Below, piece by piece: positions 23,743 to 37,000 of a stretch of 64,000 bases of DNA. This stretch comes from Phoronis australis (taxonomy: Eukaryota; Phoronida; Phoronidae). Made by a program: the position numbers and the translations under genes. Positions within the stretch are counted from its first letter, which is position 1. Each line of letters starts with the position of its first letter. Where the stretch lies: positions 365,559 through 429,558 of the forward strand of contig NMRA01000260.1 of the NCBI GenBank assembly GCA_002633005.1. Reading direction: 5' to 3'. The notes beneath the pieces are model-generated. The model was not told the origin of the DNA. It saw only the letters and a list, made by a program, of their open reading frames with translations, and made no database searches.

Positions 23743-26700
23743 ATGGCGGGATTCGATCGACAAGAAGACAACGCTTTTCAAGAACTAGATTTTTTATCAA
23801 TATCTGGTTTACTGTTGTCCTCATTAGAATCTCTCGACAATGTCAATGAAGACGAAGTCGTCAATGCCCACGAATTACAGGCCATACACAACAAGAAACG
23901 TATATTAGAAATGATGCGCGACTTGAAGGATTTCTGCACTGATTTCGACCAACCATATCTCGATGCCTTGCAGCAGAATATTGCTAAAGACCTTCAGCAA
24001 AGGGGAGACCACATCGACGATATCGTCTTGGACCGCTGCCAGCGGATGAAGAGAAAGCTGAGGCAGATACGAGACTGTTTCCTTAAAGTTGCTGATGTTG
24101 CTGATGCAGTGTTTGATTGGCTGGAAGAGAGTGGTTCAGATGTTCAAAACAATATCAAGAAACAAGAAGGCGTGCTTCGAGGAATTGTTCACATTGCAGG
24201 TACAAAATTGCCTATGTTGCTGGACAGCATTTGACACGGGCAATCACAATCAAGGTCCATATTCGGTGACCACTTTTGGTGAAAATGAAGGTTGTCATAT
24301 ATCTGTAAAAGCAGGGTTATTTCAAAGAATCATCTTTCCAAGTTAGTAATCTAAAGTCCCGTTTACATGCCGTGAATAATACGCTGTGACACGAAAGTCA
24401 CGCATTTCTAAAAATATGCGTGACGTTTCACCGCTTGTCCTTCGGAGCTCTTCTTGCCGGGATCAAAGAGAGCGTGGCGCCAGACTCAGTTGCGATGACT
24501 GCATTGTCCGGTGCGAGCAAGTGTAATTTAACCCGACCTTAAACTGTAGTAAACATCTCTGCCTGTACATACTGGAGAATTTTCGAATATAAATCGGTAA
24601 ATAAAACAACAAGAATGGATCAACTGAAATTTGAAATTTTCGGAGGTAACAACTTCCTTTATTTTTTTTGTTGATAAAGGAAGTTGTTACCTCCGAAAAT
24701 TTCAAATTTCAGTTGATCCATTCTTGTTGTTTTATTTACCGATTTATATTCTTCATTTCACGAAACAATAGTATCCTTGGGAGGATCTGGATCGCCTTAT
24801 TTAGTTTCAGATATATTTTCTACGGAGAATTTTCAAAATGCATTAACTAACAGTTTATGTTAAAAACTAATATGACAGCTGTATTCAGATGGAAAAAACA
24901 ATCAAGTTTGGTTTTCGATTTTTAAAAATCGATAAACTATTAAGCTAAAAATACAAACATTGGGTTGGATTGAAGATAAACGACTGCATGCGTATTGATA
25001 TACTCGGTGATTTTCAAATGCTGATCAGTTAACAATATCACGTGGATTAGTCCTTTAATACACAACTGAGTTTGGTTAAAACGATAGCAACTTAAACCAG
25101 TAAGAAAAAAGTAGGCTAGAGTATTAAAATAAAGTAATGAAAACAGGTAAGAAACATATTTAAAACCAACTGTCAGATGATTGACTGTGGGTTTTTTTAA
25201 AAGGTAGCTATGCTTTGAGATTGTGCGTAGATGTAGAGTGAATAATCAAATCCAGTAATTAATTTGTTATGTGATAACCCATAATTAGACAAATGAAACC
25301 TATTGTTAATTAAGTAATCAACTACAAAGAGTAACTACGCTAGCGCCCTCTTTAAAGATTACTTTAATCAAACAACAAAACAATCAAATGTCTTATCTGC
25401 TATCCAAGCTGGGACTCTCCACTTGTTGGATGTCTTTCCTATTGGTGAATCTTCGAACTACACACACACTGTATAGCGACAGTGTACTTGCTGGTCACTG
25501 TCTCTGGTGATGCAACACTTGCAGGCTATTTCTTCTACCCGCGACTCTTCTTGCTGGTCACAGTCTCTGGCTGATGACGCAACACTTCAGGTAGTATCTT
25601 ACTACCCACAATGCAAGTGACAAGCTCTTAGTTAACTTCCTGTTCGTTAACCCTTGCTCTTGCCAAGATCCTTTAACTAGAATCTTCCATGAGATGGCTC
25701 TGTTGTACAATTTCCTCTGTACACTGTAGCAAGTCTTTATGCTTCAACTACTATAGCGCATCTAATTATCTTGTTGATTTCAGCCCATAATATAACATTC
25801 TACTCATTTAGTGATTGGCTAATAAAAATCACATGATCATATCCACTCGTATTATTGGCTGTTACAATTTGGTCTCAGAATATTCTAGAATCTCTAGAGT
25901 TTAACCCCAGAACCCAAAGTTGTAAACACCATCTAAAAATAGATTTTGACTTAAAATACATGTCAACAAGTCTGACCCCATGATTTAAAAGTACATAATG
26001 CACAAATTTTGGGCAACTTAAAATGGATCTATTCTTACTAATTACTTAATCAATATTTATTCTGACACCAACGTTCCTTTGTGAAGTGGCCCTTTGTCAA
26101 GATCAATGTAAATTAACTGTTTAGTCATTTTGTAATATTTAAAATTTACCAAGTTAAAACTGCTCTCCACATTGCAGACTTTAATTCTGTGCAAATGCCA
26201 GAGAAAAACAGTAATAACGACCACCATTGCTACCTATTACCTTTTCCCTTCATTAGCTCAGATCTACATCAATACAAAGGGCGTGATGAATAGGGATTGT
26301 AAAAGTTGTCTGGGGTTTCGGGACTCAGAGCAGACACGGAGCAACTTGATCGGTGTCAAGTGGCCGTTTACACATGCAATTTCATTAACTGTGGCAAGAC
26401 GGAAGTTGTACTCTGGGGTTTGGAATGCACATGCGCAGGTTTTCAAATAGCGGGAGTTGCAGAGACAGAGAACCCATATGTAGGTCATTGCACAAGAGCA
26501 GTAGAGATGATCCTTTCCGCCTTGCCCCAGTTGCGCGTTTAGACATATAATTGACATGGAGCAAGATGTTTGAGCACAAATTGCCTCACCTCACAAACGG
26601 GTGGCAAAAGTTGTCACTGCAGTGTAAATTAGGTTCGTGTCTGTCCCGTTTACACACTGGAACATCTCGTTCCATGTCAGCTGATCCAACCCAACTTTTG

Positions 26701-29700
26701 TAGTGTAAACAGCACATAGAATATTTTTGCACAAAACCACCGAATAAAATTTTCCGGTCTGATGCATCACAGTTGTATCAGAAAGGGTACATACACTACA
26801 ACTTATGGTCACAGACCACTTCTATCATCCAGAAATTCATAAAGTAGCTGTTATTTTAATAACTTATTGGATCAACTTGAAGAAGTATCAGATACTAACG
26901 TAAGAAAAATTATTAGTTACTGTGCTGCTCAAGTTAATCTATAGATGATGATGCATTGCATATCTTATCACATTATAAGGAGAACTTTTTTCTCTTGCGA
27001 TATGATGCTTACAAATAGAGAATGACAAGTAATTACTTTTTTCAAAAACTTTGTTGGTGCTATTTACCTAGTTTTAATACATGCACCAGTTGGTCAAAAT
27101 AGTTAATGCAATACTAGGTCCAGTGTTCAACTTGTAAACAGTAAAAATGGGACTGGTGGGGGGTACATACACTACGTGATTATACAGTTAATCAACATCA
27201 AATGTTGACTATGTTACAAATGTATGGGATGGTCTCAAGTTTTGGGCTGCCACTACTTGTTGGTTTGCTTCAAGTTGTCTTGAGAGATGGAGTACCTGCC
27301 TCTGCAGCATCAGTTGTCACACGACGTGTTGCCCACACATTTGATGATGTCCAATGTTTTTTGTGAGACTGGATGCATTTTGGAAATATCAACGTTGTTC
27401 ATGAGAACAGCAGTATGTAAAAATACTCGTTGGCAATACTTTGAAATACAGAGGTTGAAGGTGCGTACACTACACAGGGGTACATACACTACTACATGTC
27501 AATGACATGTCAGTTTTACTAAAGTACTTAGAATCTACTGAGAGTTAGTTTTGCCAAATCTATTCAAAGAAAACAAATAAAAAGTACAGCATACATGTGC
27601 ATATGTGTCTGTCATTCTTTCAAAATAAGCACATGTTGAAATATAGGGGTACGTACAGTATACAAATGCTAATATTTCACTCAATACGAATGTATTTTGT
27701 TATAAACACCATTTTAACCTAACATTTTAAGGGAAGAAACTGTCTGTGACAAATAGTGCTTATTTACCGTGTAATATTTTTGTTTATGATTGACATATGT
27801 CCCGAATTATAAATAAATGACATGTGCCTCGTAAGCTCGTTACCAAAGACATTTTGCCAATCTTCTGTTAATTGGGCCACATATCTTTAATAAAACTTGA
27901 CAAACAAAAATAACATTGATAACAAATTAATGATGGATCAATAACATGATCAAATTTTATTTCGTATAGATGAAATCTCAAAAAGAAATTCAAAATATTT
28001 TGTTTTAGTTTTTTAAAATGTTAGAGCAATTTTTTTCATGAGTTATCATGATGAAAGTTTTCGTGCAAAAGTAGAACATTTAAAAGTAATTCCTAAAAGT
28101 GTTTTGGAGAACATTTCATAAAGCATAGATTAGTATCTGAAAGTTTCAAACTAATTTAAGCAGCCATTTTTGATCATGCAGGCTACTCTTGATGGTCTTT
28201 CACTATCAATTAGCATTACCACATGAACTTCTTTTACAATGTTGTGTACAGTTCGTTACACTGCTGGTGCTGGTTTCACTTCATAACGAATTTTTAGTGT
28301 TTTATTATCAGCAAATTGAATTTCTGAGGGCAACATATTTGAGTTTTCTTGAATAATACACAATACATTCAAGCTCTGGTCTAACAAAAATGCAAAGCAG
28401 CTGATCAACGCTACATATTGCTGACCTAAATAACAGTGTTAGCGATGTTGTCTAGTATATCATGAAAATATAGACCCCAACAGGATATACGTATTTTGGC
28501 AAAAATTAAAACACAGTTATGGTAACCGCTCTATATTTTCACACTAAATAAAATGATTGAAATTTTCAAGAGGCAGAGGTGTGCAAAAATAGTAGAATGG
28601 CCAGAAATATTGTAAGGCCAGTGTGCAAAGTGAATAGAAAGTAAAAAAACATTCGTCAGCAACCAGTTTGAGAATTAATAGAAAGGTTGATGTTTCGGCA
28701 CTGATATGAGTGGGAAATTCCGTTTTATGAATATGTTAGTATGCTTTCAAGGGATGTGCAAATGAATAGAAAGTAAACAAGATCAGAGCCATAAATTGAT
28801 GTGCGAAATTTTAGAAATAGGTCAACATGCTTTCACAAGGGATGTGCAATGAATAGAAAGGAAACATGCAGGCTTCTGCACCATGTTTAGATAAAAAGAA
28901 GGGTAAAGTCATTAGTTGTGTGAAATAATTTTGGGTGTGCGAAAATTTAGAATGTACAGAATAGTAGAGCAGTTACCATGGCCATTTAGACCAATCACTT
29001 ATCTCAGAAAACTGAGGTACCAGTCAAAATAACATATATTATATAAAACTCCACCGAAAACTTGATTTGTCAAAGAGTGGCTTATAGTTTTGAGGTCCTG
29101 TGGTGAATTGACACATAGCCATGTTTTACTGAAAGTATCCCTGCAATTTAATAAGACAATAAATGACACAGCGGTATGACAGTGTGCAACAATTAGTAGG
29201 GATTAATCTGGGAGCTGTGTTTTCAGGTACAAGAGCCACGTTTGCAGTCCGTGAGCCATGTTTGTTGTCTAGGGTGCATGGTTTTTGGGTGCACGCTTAA
29301 ATCATGTTTTGTGAGTGCTGGTCAGGCTTATGAGTCAGCGAACTAAGTTTACAAGTCAGGAGTCATCTGTTCTTGTTTTCTTGTTTTTGTGAATTTATAA
29401 CCTTTACTGTTTTGTTTATGGATCCCTTTTTGGATAGGGGTTACTGGTGATAGCTAACTGAAATTGATAACTCCTTCCCATAAGCTATATTCTCTCTTTT
29501 AGATTTGGCCAACAAGTCAGCAAGTTTTGCTATTCTTCAACTGTCATGCATCTTGCTGGAAAGTTTCGTTAGTCCATGGAAGGAGAAGGTGTCTTTCATA
29601 CTAAGTTCATTGGAAGAAATAAGTGAGAAACAAGAAAAAATCACGAAAGAGGTCGGTATAGCTTGTGAGGTCTTGGAAAAGATTGTTCAAACCAATGAAT

Positions 29701-30128
29701 GGGACCAGTCAAAAGCAGACATCTTTGATAACCAAGTTCGGAAATGCGTTGATGCAATATCAAAGTGTCAGCGTGATGTAGAAGGAGTTGAGAAGGAAAC
29801 AAATGAGTTGCTGTTCAAATTTAATTGTGTTAAATGGTTTGAAAGGGTGATTCGAATGGTCTGTTTAATAGTATCGTGGGTTTCTATTCACGAGTACTAT
29901 GTTAACGGACAAGTCAACAAAACCACTTTCTTGGGAGCCTGTTTTCTATCTGGTGTCATGTGTTTTGGTTTATTTCCTTCTTCAGTGCGCAAATACTGCT
30001 CAGAGATTAAGACATTGGCAATGGAACATCGAAAACTTGAAACAAAACTTTACGATTTGAAACGTTCCCTCCACAGTGCCTACAGTTATAGGCATAGGGT
30101 CGAACGACGAAGGAATAATACATTGTAA
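23743..30128 (+). CDS. Unrecognised coiled-coil protein with two membrane-like segments (360 aa)
   Basis: Exon 1 (23743-24199) ends ATT GCA G|gtacaa. Exon 2 starts after ttttag at 29503 and completes the codon as GAT, reading on to TAA at 30126-30128; the two give 360 residues. The start chosen is ATG 23743 (context GAAATGG, protein MAGFDRQED). An in-frame ATG at 23659 would add 28 residues. Residues 1-150 and about 181-259 are charged and helical, with a heptad look. Hydrophobic segments lie at about 268-282 (VIRMVCLIVSWVSIH) and 294-311 (TTFLGACFLSGVMCFGLF), separated by a short polar loop. A basic helical tail (about 316-360) follows, ending in RHRVERRRNN. The layout suggests a membrane-hairpin protein with both ends on the same side. 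No family is recognised. ATTAAA near 30141 could be its poly(A) signal. Confidence 0.75.
24585..24751. repeat. Perfect 77-bp inverted repeat
   Basis: Arms 24585-24661 and 24675-24751 are exact reverse complements around a 13-base T-rich spacer. They lie in the intron of the coiled-coil gene. The absence of mismatches implies a recent event, gene conversion or an assembly artefact. Confidence 0.9.
25420..25615 (+). repeat. Two-copy ~80-bp tandem repeat
   Basis: 'cttgctggtcactgtctctgg...gatgcaacacttgcagg' is followed by 'cttgctggtcacagtctctgg...gatgacgcaacacttcagg'. It is intronic. Confidence 0.6.
28578..28960 (+). repeat. Spaced short repeats 'gtgcaaa-tgaatagaaag'
   Basis: Similar 20-25-base words recur at about 28578, 28621, 28753, 28842 and 28936 with unequal spacing. 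They lie in the intron of the coiled-coil gene. Confidence 0.5.
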
Positions 30129-30537
30129 TTGTACTTTATCATTAAAAACCAGACCAGGTGAACAACATGCTGGGAATCATAGATACCAATTTACGGTTTG
30201 GCTCAACTGTTAACACCAACACTCTGTGCAGAAGACAGTTGTTGCTTCACAATTATTGAGTTGTTAAAGTTATGGAAATGAATTTGTGAATTATTTCACA
30301 AGCTTAGAGTTGCTGAAACACGAGATAGATGCATTCACAGTATTTGGCATGAGTGGTACCAATACAACTGAATTTTCTTTGCAAAAAGACAAACATGTGT
30401 CTATGAAGTGGAAGGTTAAAAATATACATCCTCATATTTTTTACTTACAAATGAAGTTTTTCATTGTACGTCTATGCAAAGATATATTTGTAAGAAAGGT
30501 TAAGTTATAGAGGTATGTGGAGTTCCAGAATAATTTT

Positions 30538-32012
30538 ATGCGCCCACATATTTATATGTGGACGCATTATGCCGTCATCTTCGTCCGTCCGTCCGTCTGG
30601 CGTCCGCTGCTTTATCTCCAAAACCCTTTGACATACGTTCATGAAATTTGGCACATATCTTCCATTCATGAATGAGACGGCATGTGCGAACTTTCAGACG
30701 GATCCGCCTACCGGTGTGCCCCCTAGTGGCAATTTTAGTTTTTTACGCTTTGTATCTACAAAAGTCCTGAACGGATTTTCATGAAATTTGGTATGTAGGC
30801 ACCCATTAGTGAGATGACGCTATCCTCCCGTTTTCAGATGGATTCGACATAGTTTGTGCCACCTAGTGGCCATTTTTAGTGTTTTCGAGTCTGTTTTTGT
30901 GCGTCCACCCCTCTATCAACCAAACCGCTCAAAGGATGATTGTGAAAATTGGCATGTATATGCTTACTATGTAGAGGACGATTGACGATGATTTTCTGAC
31001 GATTTCGACTACTGTGGCACCTCCTAGTGGCAGTTTTTTTTTGCGCCTGTGGCTGTATCTCCTAAACCATTCGCAGGATCTTTACGAAATTGTGTAAGTA
31101 TATTTATATGATGTTAACAACAGACGATGACGACTTTTGGACGGATCCGCCTACCAGTGTGCCCCCTAGTGGCCTTTTTTATGTTTACCTCTGTATCTTC
31201 ACAAGTCCTTAACGGATTTTCATGAAATTTGGTATGTAGGCACCTATTAGTGCGATGACGCTATCCTCCCATTTACGAATGGATTCGAACTAGTTTGAGA
31301 CACCCAGTGGCCATTTTTACTGTTTTTGAGTCTGTTTTTTGGTGTCCACCCCTCTATCAACCAAACCGCTCTAAGTATGATTGTGAAAATTGGCAGGTAT
31401 GATCTTACTATGAAGAGGACGGTTGACGCTGAATTTCCCATGACTTTGATTACTGTGGCGCCTCCTAGTGGCAGTTTTATTTTTGCGCCCATGGCTGTAT
31501 CTCCCAAACCGTTTGCGGGATCTTTACTAAATTTAGCAAGTGTATTTATGTGATGTTGACAACGGACGATGACGACTTTAGGATGATTCTGACTACCGGT
31601 ATGCCTCTAGTGGCAATTTAAGTATTTTACATTGACCTCTGTATTTTCATAGGTCTTCAGGTGTATACTTTGTGTTACTTCGTGACTATGAAGGAAAAGT
31701 TCCAAGAAGAAATTTGTTTCTGGCATTCTAATGCTGTGCTAATCTCGTATGTTGGTAAATTTGTTTTTAATTCTATGTTTCTGTGGTGCTTTAAGCAACT
31801 GATGTATAGGATGTGCTTGTATTATGAAGATCACTCACATTTTGCCCCTATCCTATTGAGGAGACAATGACCATGCCTTTCCATTTAGCTAAGTACAACA
31901 TACTACATATATGCCCTCTACTGGCCACTTTATGGTACCAATAAACAACCCTAGAAGGATACCGTATACTGTGCAATTGTGGGCCCATTTCAACGCTCTG
32001 CGTTGCTCTTGT
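30538..32012 (+). repeat. CTAGTGGC-family repeat, full copy with two A-B-C modules
   Basis: The left end is atgcGCCCACATATTTATATGTGG and the right end is gctctgcgttgctcttgt. Boxes lie at 30723 (A), 30863 (B), 31024 (C), 31166 (A), 31304 (B, cccagtggc), 31464 (C) and 31607 (A). This is a module of about 443 bp repeated twice plus a final A. The box variants differ consistently: A is followed by aatttt, B by catttttA/G, C by agtttt. A terminal 'ctctactggccac' box follows at about 31916. It is 1475 bp long and encodes no conserved protein. Confidence 0.88.
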
Positions 32013-34019
32013 TATAACTTTGATTTAGGGAAGTATGTGGTTTGTGTAAGTGTGCGTTTATAATGTTCGCTGTTATGGTATTTATATATTTATTAAATGC
32101 TTATACTTTTGAAAGTAGACAACTGGGCTCCATGCCACTGCAATTGTGGCTGTTGAAACATGGTAGAAATGTTGATCATTAGGAATAGCTGCCTAGGTCG
32201 TCTTGTTTAGAGGCCAAAAATGCCTTTATCAGTGCAATGAGCTATGAATATTGAATGTGAATTACAACATGTAGTTGATAAAGTATATTGAATAATACTT
32301 AAATGGTGTATTTTTATCACAACACTCAGTACACATACACAAAAGAAATAGATAAAAAATATAAGTTACGAAAATACAAAATTATTAACGCGAGATCACA
32401 TGTAATTCCATTGTCATTATTCTTACATTCTGTCATAAAAGTAAAGCTAAAAGTTTTGAAATTTACATAAACTTCACTGCGTTTTTATGGTCCCAGCATG
32501 TGTTGGGGTATATTCATCTTTTCAGGATGTCATTTTCCATGCAGTATTACAACAAAAAAGGAGACAGTAAATTTGCCAACATTGCCGATCATGAAATGCC
32601 ATCTGAGAGTGAATAGGATTCATTTCCCATAAAATTTTACAAGAGTATCTGTCTCAGTTTCATTTTCCAGGTATGGGGTTAATTTTTGCCCCTTTCCAGG
32701 CTTTCCACAGTGAGCGGTGACGGGATTTTTCATCTTACATATCAGTTCTAAAATATGTTGTTCTAACTCTTTCACTAACATGTAATTTGTACTTAGGTCT
32801 ATTTTTTCACATTTGGAATTTTTGATAAATCTTCACAAAACTGACACTGATGACAATGGCAAAGTTGCCACAATACATTGATGGTGTTTTTAAATTCAAT
32901 CCAACACCAAATCCCATCATTTCAACTATCTCATGGACATCATCATTCATCCACGTGAAATACTGAACACCAAAAGTGTCCATCTTATATTCTAGAAAAT
33001 TGCTTGAATATTCTTCCTGGCGTGTTTCCAGGAAATTACACTTCCATCATGTAAGCCGAACACGCGCTCAAATGATTTAAACTTGCCAAATTAGTCTAAA
33101 CTTTACACTAAATCACGCTATGTGATAAGGATTCATGTTAATAACAAGAACGTTTTACTTGGCTTCATGGTCCTTGTTATTAAGCATGTCGGAATAATTT
33201 TAAATTCATATTACAGAGTGTATAAAGTTATTCCACAAGACTCGTTCATTTTTGGAAATGCTGAAAGCAAGTCCTGAGACGAATATTTGGAGAATTACAC
33301 CTTTTTAGTCATTTTGTACCCTAAAATTAAGCCTGGATATACCTATGTGCAATATGAAAATATGTTTTGAGTTGGACTAAATTAGGCTTGCAAGACAAGA
33401 TGGAAAGAGAACTGAAGTACTGCTGTTGAAAATAAGGACTGAAAATAAACATGTTTTGTAACTACAAACCTTGTTTAGTTTGAGAAACAACATAAATTAC
33501 TAAAAATCATAAGTGTGACTCCAAACACGAGCCAACAAATCTTTGCTAAAATACAAACCCATGGGTTTGCCTGTGCTCTTGACACTCAGAAATTTAATTG
33601 ATAACCTTTCTACATGTCCCCATACAAACTGAATATGTTTTTATGTTACAAATGCACTCAATAGGCGAACACGGACAACATTTTCCTACTATAACAATGC
33701 TAATTTTCGACATTTCACGACAAATGACTCTAAAGCAGATTTTGCAATGAGATGTTTCCATTATTAAACATTCCTATCATAATAAACGAGGCAATAAATG
33801 CAAGACAACACTTCGGCCAATGAACGAAATCTCACTTAACCCAGACAAACACAAGATTCCCTTATTCACATGTGCAAAAACATATGTAGCCTTTAGTCTA
33901 TACCCTGCATATTACTCGAATTTCCACACAATTACAAAATAATCAAAATACCGTCTTGGAATGCCAGGGTACTTAGGAAGTTGTTTACATGAATACACTT
34001 TTCATTTCTATCCTCTTCC
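32013..34019. other. Intergenic, downstream of FOXM1
   Basis: AT-rich, no gene recognised. It includes the presumed 3' UTR of FOXM1 next to 34019. A small hairpin sits near 33140-33182 (taataacaagaacg against ccttgttatta). Confidence 0.4.
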
Positions 34020-37000
34020 TCATACCATTGGAATTTCTGGCCAACTGATATTTTCTAAATCCACACTTCCGTTCTCATCGACACCATCAAGTGGAAAGTC
34101 AGCAAATAGCTTGCTGAAGCTGGTATTGCCTAGACTTGTATTTCGGCTAGGGCACAATGGCGTTAACCCTTGAAATCCGAAGTCACGCATTGACCCAGTT
34201 CCAGGATTCCGTTGATGTTCCGGTGACATGAGCGAGGTTGGGTTAAGAGAAGTGTTGCCACGACGACAGGGTGTGAGGTTTGCGTCATGCAAGCTCCTCA
34301 GTGGGGAAATCTCACAAAGGGATGTGGAGAACTGTGGGCTCCTATCTTTGACCCTGTAAGGAGTTGAGGTAGCTCGTGATTCAGAAAATTTGGGCGGGGT
34401 CAACAGCAGCTGCCGTATTGGTGATGAAAAACCATTTTCAAGACCAGCGAGAAAGCTATCTGAGAGATTTATCGTGCCTGATGTCGACATGATATCTGTC
34501 ACAGGAGGTTTTGGATCTAAACTGTCATTTCGCGTTTTGTTCACCGCCTTGCGCTGGCGCCTACGGCCTTTCAATTTTTTCCTTGAGGGTTGTAACAATG
34601 GCTGTGTAACACTGTTATGGCTGCCTACGACTGACTTTTCAGAAACCTGTGATTCGAATCCTGAGTCGTGGCTTGGAGACTCAGTGCCTGATGAGCTGAG
34701 ACCAACGCAAAAGCCACTGGATGAAAGTTGTTCAGAGAAGTGACCAGCACTCAAACTGGCATTCAGCCATGCTTGACTGATAAGCTGTGATCCATCGCAG
34801 ACGCTCACGCGCGGGGCGATCTTCACGTGTTTCTTGGTCCCAGCAGGTGTTCGCAAGTCACAGGACCTTTTCAGACTGGATGGAATGTGCTTTTCTAGAA
34901 CAGCAATAAGGAATGGCTTTAGCCACCATTCAAAGATTTAATCATCATTATCATGCACGCACCCAGCCTAAAAATGGGGGGTTCAACTTTTTGAGAATGT
35001 GGAAAGTTTGCTTAGATTCAAGGGGTACGCTATGAATTCGCCAAATTTTGGTAGTTCCTGAATTGTTAGTGGACGTTTGTCTCGTTTTTTATACTTTTTT
35101 CAGTTTTAGTTTCTTGGAGGTGAACCTTTTTGCCTACTTTGCCGAATGGGGGGCTTGAACGAGCCCCCCGCATGGTTATCATTTATAATCATTGTCAACT
35201 TATTATAAACCTTACATTAAGGTCAAATACTGTTGACGCTTACATGAGGGGAGACATTAATTTTGTTTTGACAAAAAAATCGAAGAAGATATATGTATCT
35301 TGTGTCTGGAGTCATACTAACAGCCAACATTGGACAGAATGCCTCCCAAGCTAGTACCTCACAAATATGTCGAAGTCTACTAAGATCACACAAGGTTTCC
35401 CATTGGGCATTTGTCCACCTTATAAACTGGTATACTTACAGTACTTCTAAGTAACTCATCCTTGGAAGTAAGCTTGACATAGTTCAGTTTTCATCAAAAA
35501 ATAACCCTAATCAGCATCTGATTCAGTAGAATGCTAAAGAAAACACCTATGTTTGTGGTCTCATACACTCAATACACTCACCAGTATTTGTGGCAGACGT
35601 TGACTGTAGCAACTGTATGGTCTGTAATGGTACAATCGTCCAGTCGCTGTTGCCAGGGGCTAAATGACACAAACAGACAGAGAAATGGAGAGTTCAAAGA
35701 GTAAACAAATGATTGCTTGTTAATACAAGAGCAACGCAGAGCATTGAAATGTGCCCACAATTGCACCGTATACGGTATCCTTCTAGGGTTGCTTATTGGT
35801 ACCATAAAGTGGCCAGTAGAGGGCATATATGTAGTATGTTGTACTTTGCAAAATGGAAAGGCATGGTCATTGTCTCCTCAATAGGCTAGGGGCAAAATGT
35901 GAGTGATCTTCATAATACAAGCACATCCTATACATCAGTTGCTTAAAGCACCACAAACACATAGAATTAAAAACAAATTTACCACCATAAATTTAGTAAA
36001 GATCCTGCAAACTGTTTGGGAGATACAGCCATGGGTGCAAAAAGAAACTGCCACTAGGAAGCGCCACAGTAATCAAAGTCATGGGAAATTCAGCGTCAAC
36101 CGTCCTCTTCATAGTAAGAACATACATGCCCAATTTTCACAATCATACTTAGAGCGGTTTGGTTGATAGAGGGGTGGACGCCAAAAAACAGACTCAAAAA
36201 CAGTAAAAATGGCTACTGCGTGTCGCAAACTAGGTCGAATCCATCCGAAAATGGGAGGATAGCATCATCGCACTAATAGGTGCCTACATACCACATTTCA
36301 TGAAAATCCGTTAAGGACTTTTGAAGACACAAAGGTAAGCTTAAAAAACTAAAATTGCCACTAGGGGGCACATCGGTAATCGGATCCGTCCAAAAGTCGT
36401 CATCTTCCATTGTGAACATCATATAAATACACTTACACAATTTCATAAAGATCCTGAGAAAGGTTTAGGAGATACAGCCATAGGCGCAAAAAAAACAAAA
36501 CAGCCACTAGGAGGCGCCACAGTAGTCAAAATCGTCGGAAAATCATCGTCAACCGTCCTCTACATAGTAAGCATATACATGCCAATTTTCACAATCATCC
36601 TTTGAGCGGTTTGGTTGATAGAGGGGTGGACGCACAAAAACAGACTCGAAAACACTAAAAATGGCCACTAGGTGGCGCAAACTATGTCGAATCCATCTGA
36701 AAACAGGAGGATAGCGTCATCTCACTAATACGTGCCTACATACTAAATTTCATGAAAATCCGTTCAGGGCTTTTGAAGATACAAAGGTAAGCGTAAAAAC
36801 CTAAAATTGCCACTAGGGGGCACACCGGTAGTCGGATCCGTCCAAAAGTTCGCACATGCCGTCCCATTCATGAATGGAACATATGTGCCAAATTTCATGA
36901 ATGTATGTCAAAGGGTTTTGGAGATAGAGCAGCGGACGCCGGACGGACGCCGCCCGTACGGACGGACGGACGGAGATGACGGCATAATGCGTCCACATAT

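Noticed and set aside
31326-31553. Open frames inside the CTAGTGGC repeats (also near 31661, 36807, 46484 and 46737)
   Set aside because: Frames are not kept between copies, and both strands are equally open. This is noncoding repeat sequence.
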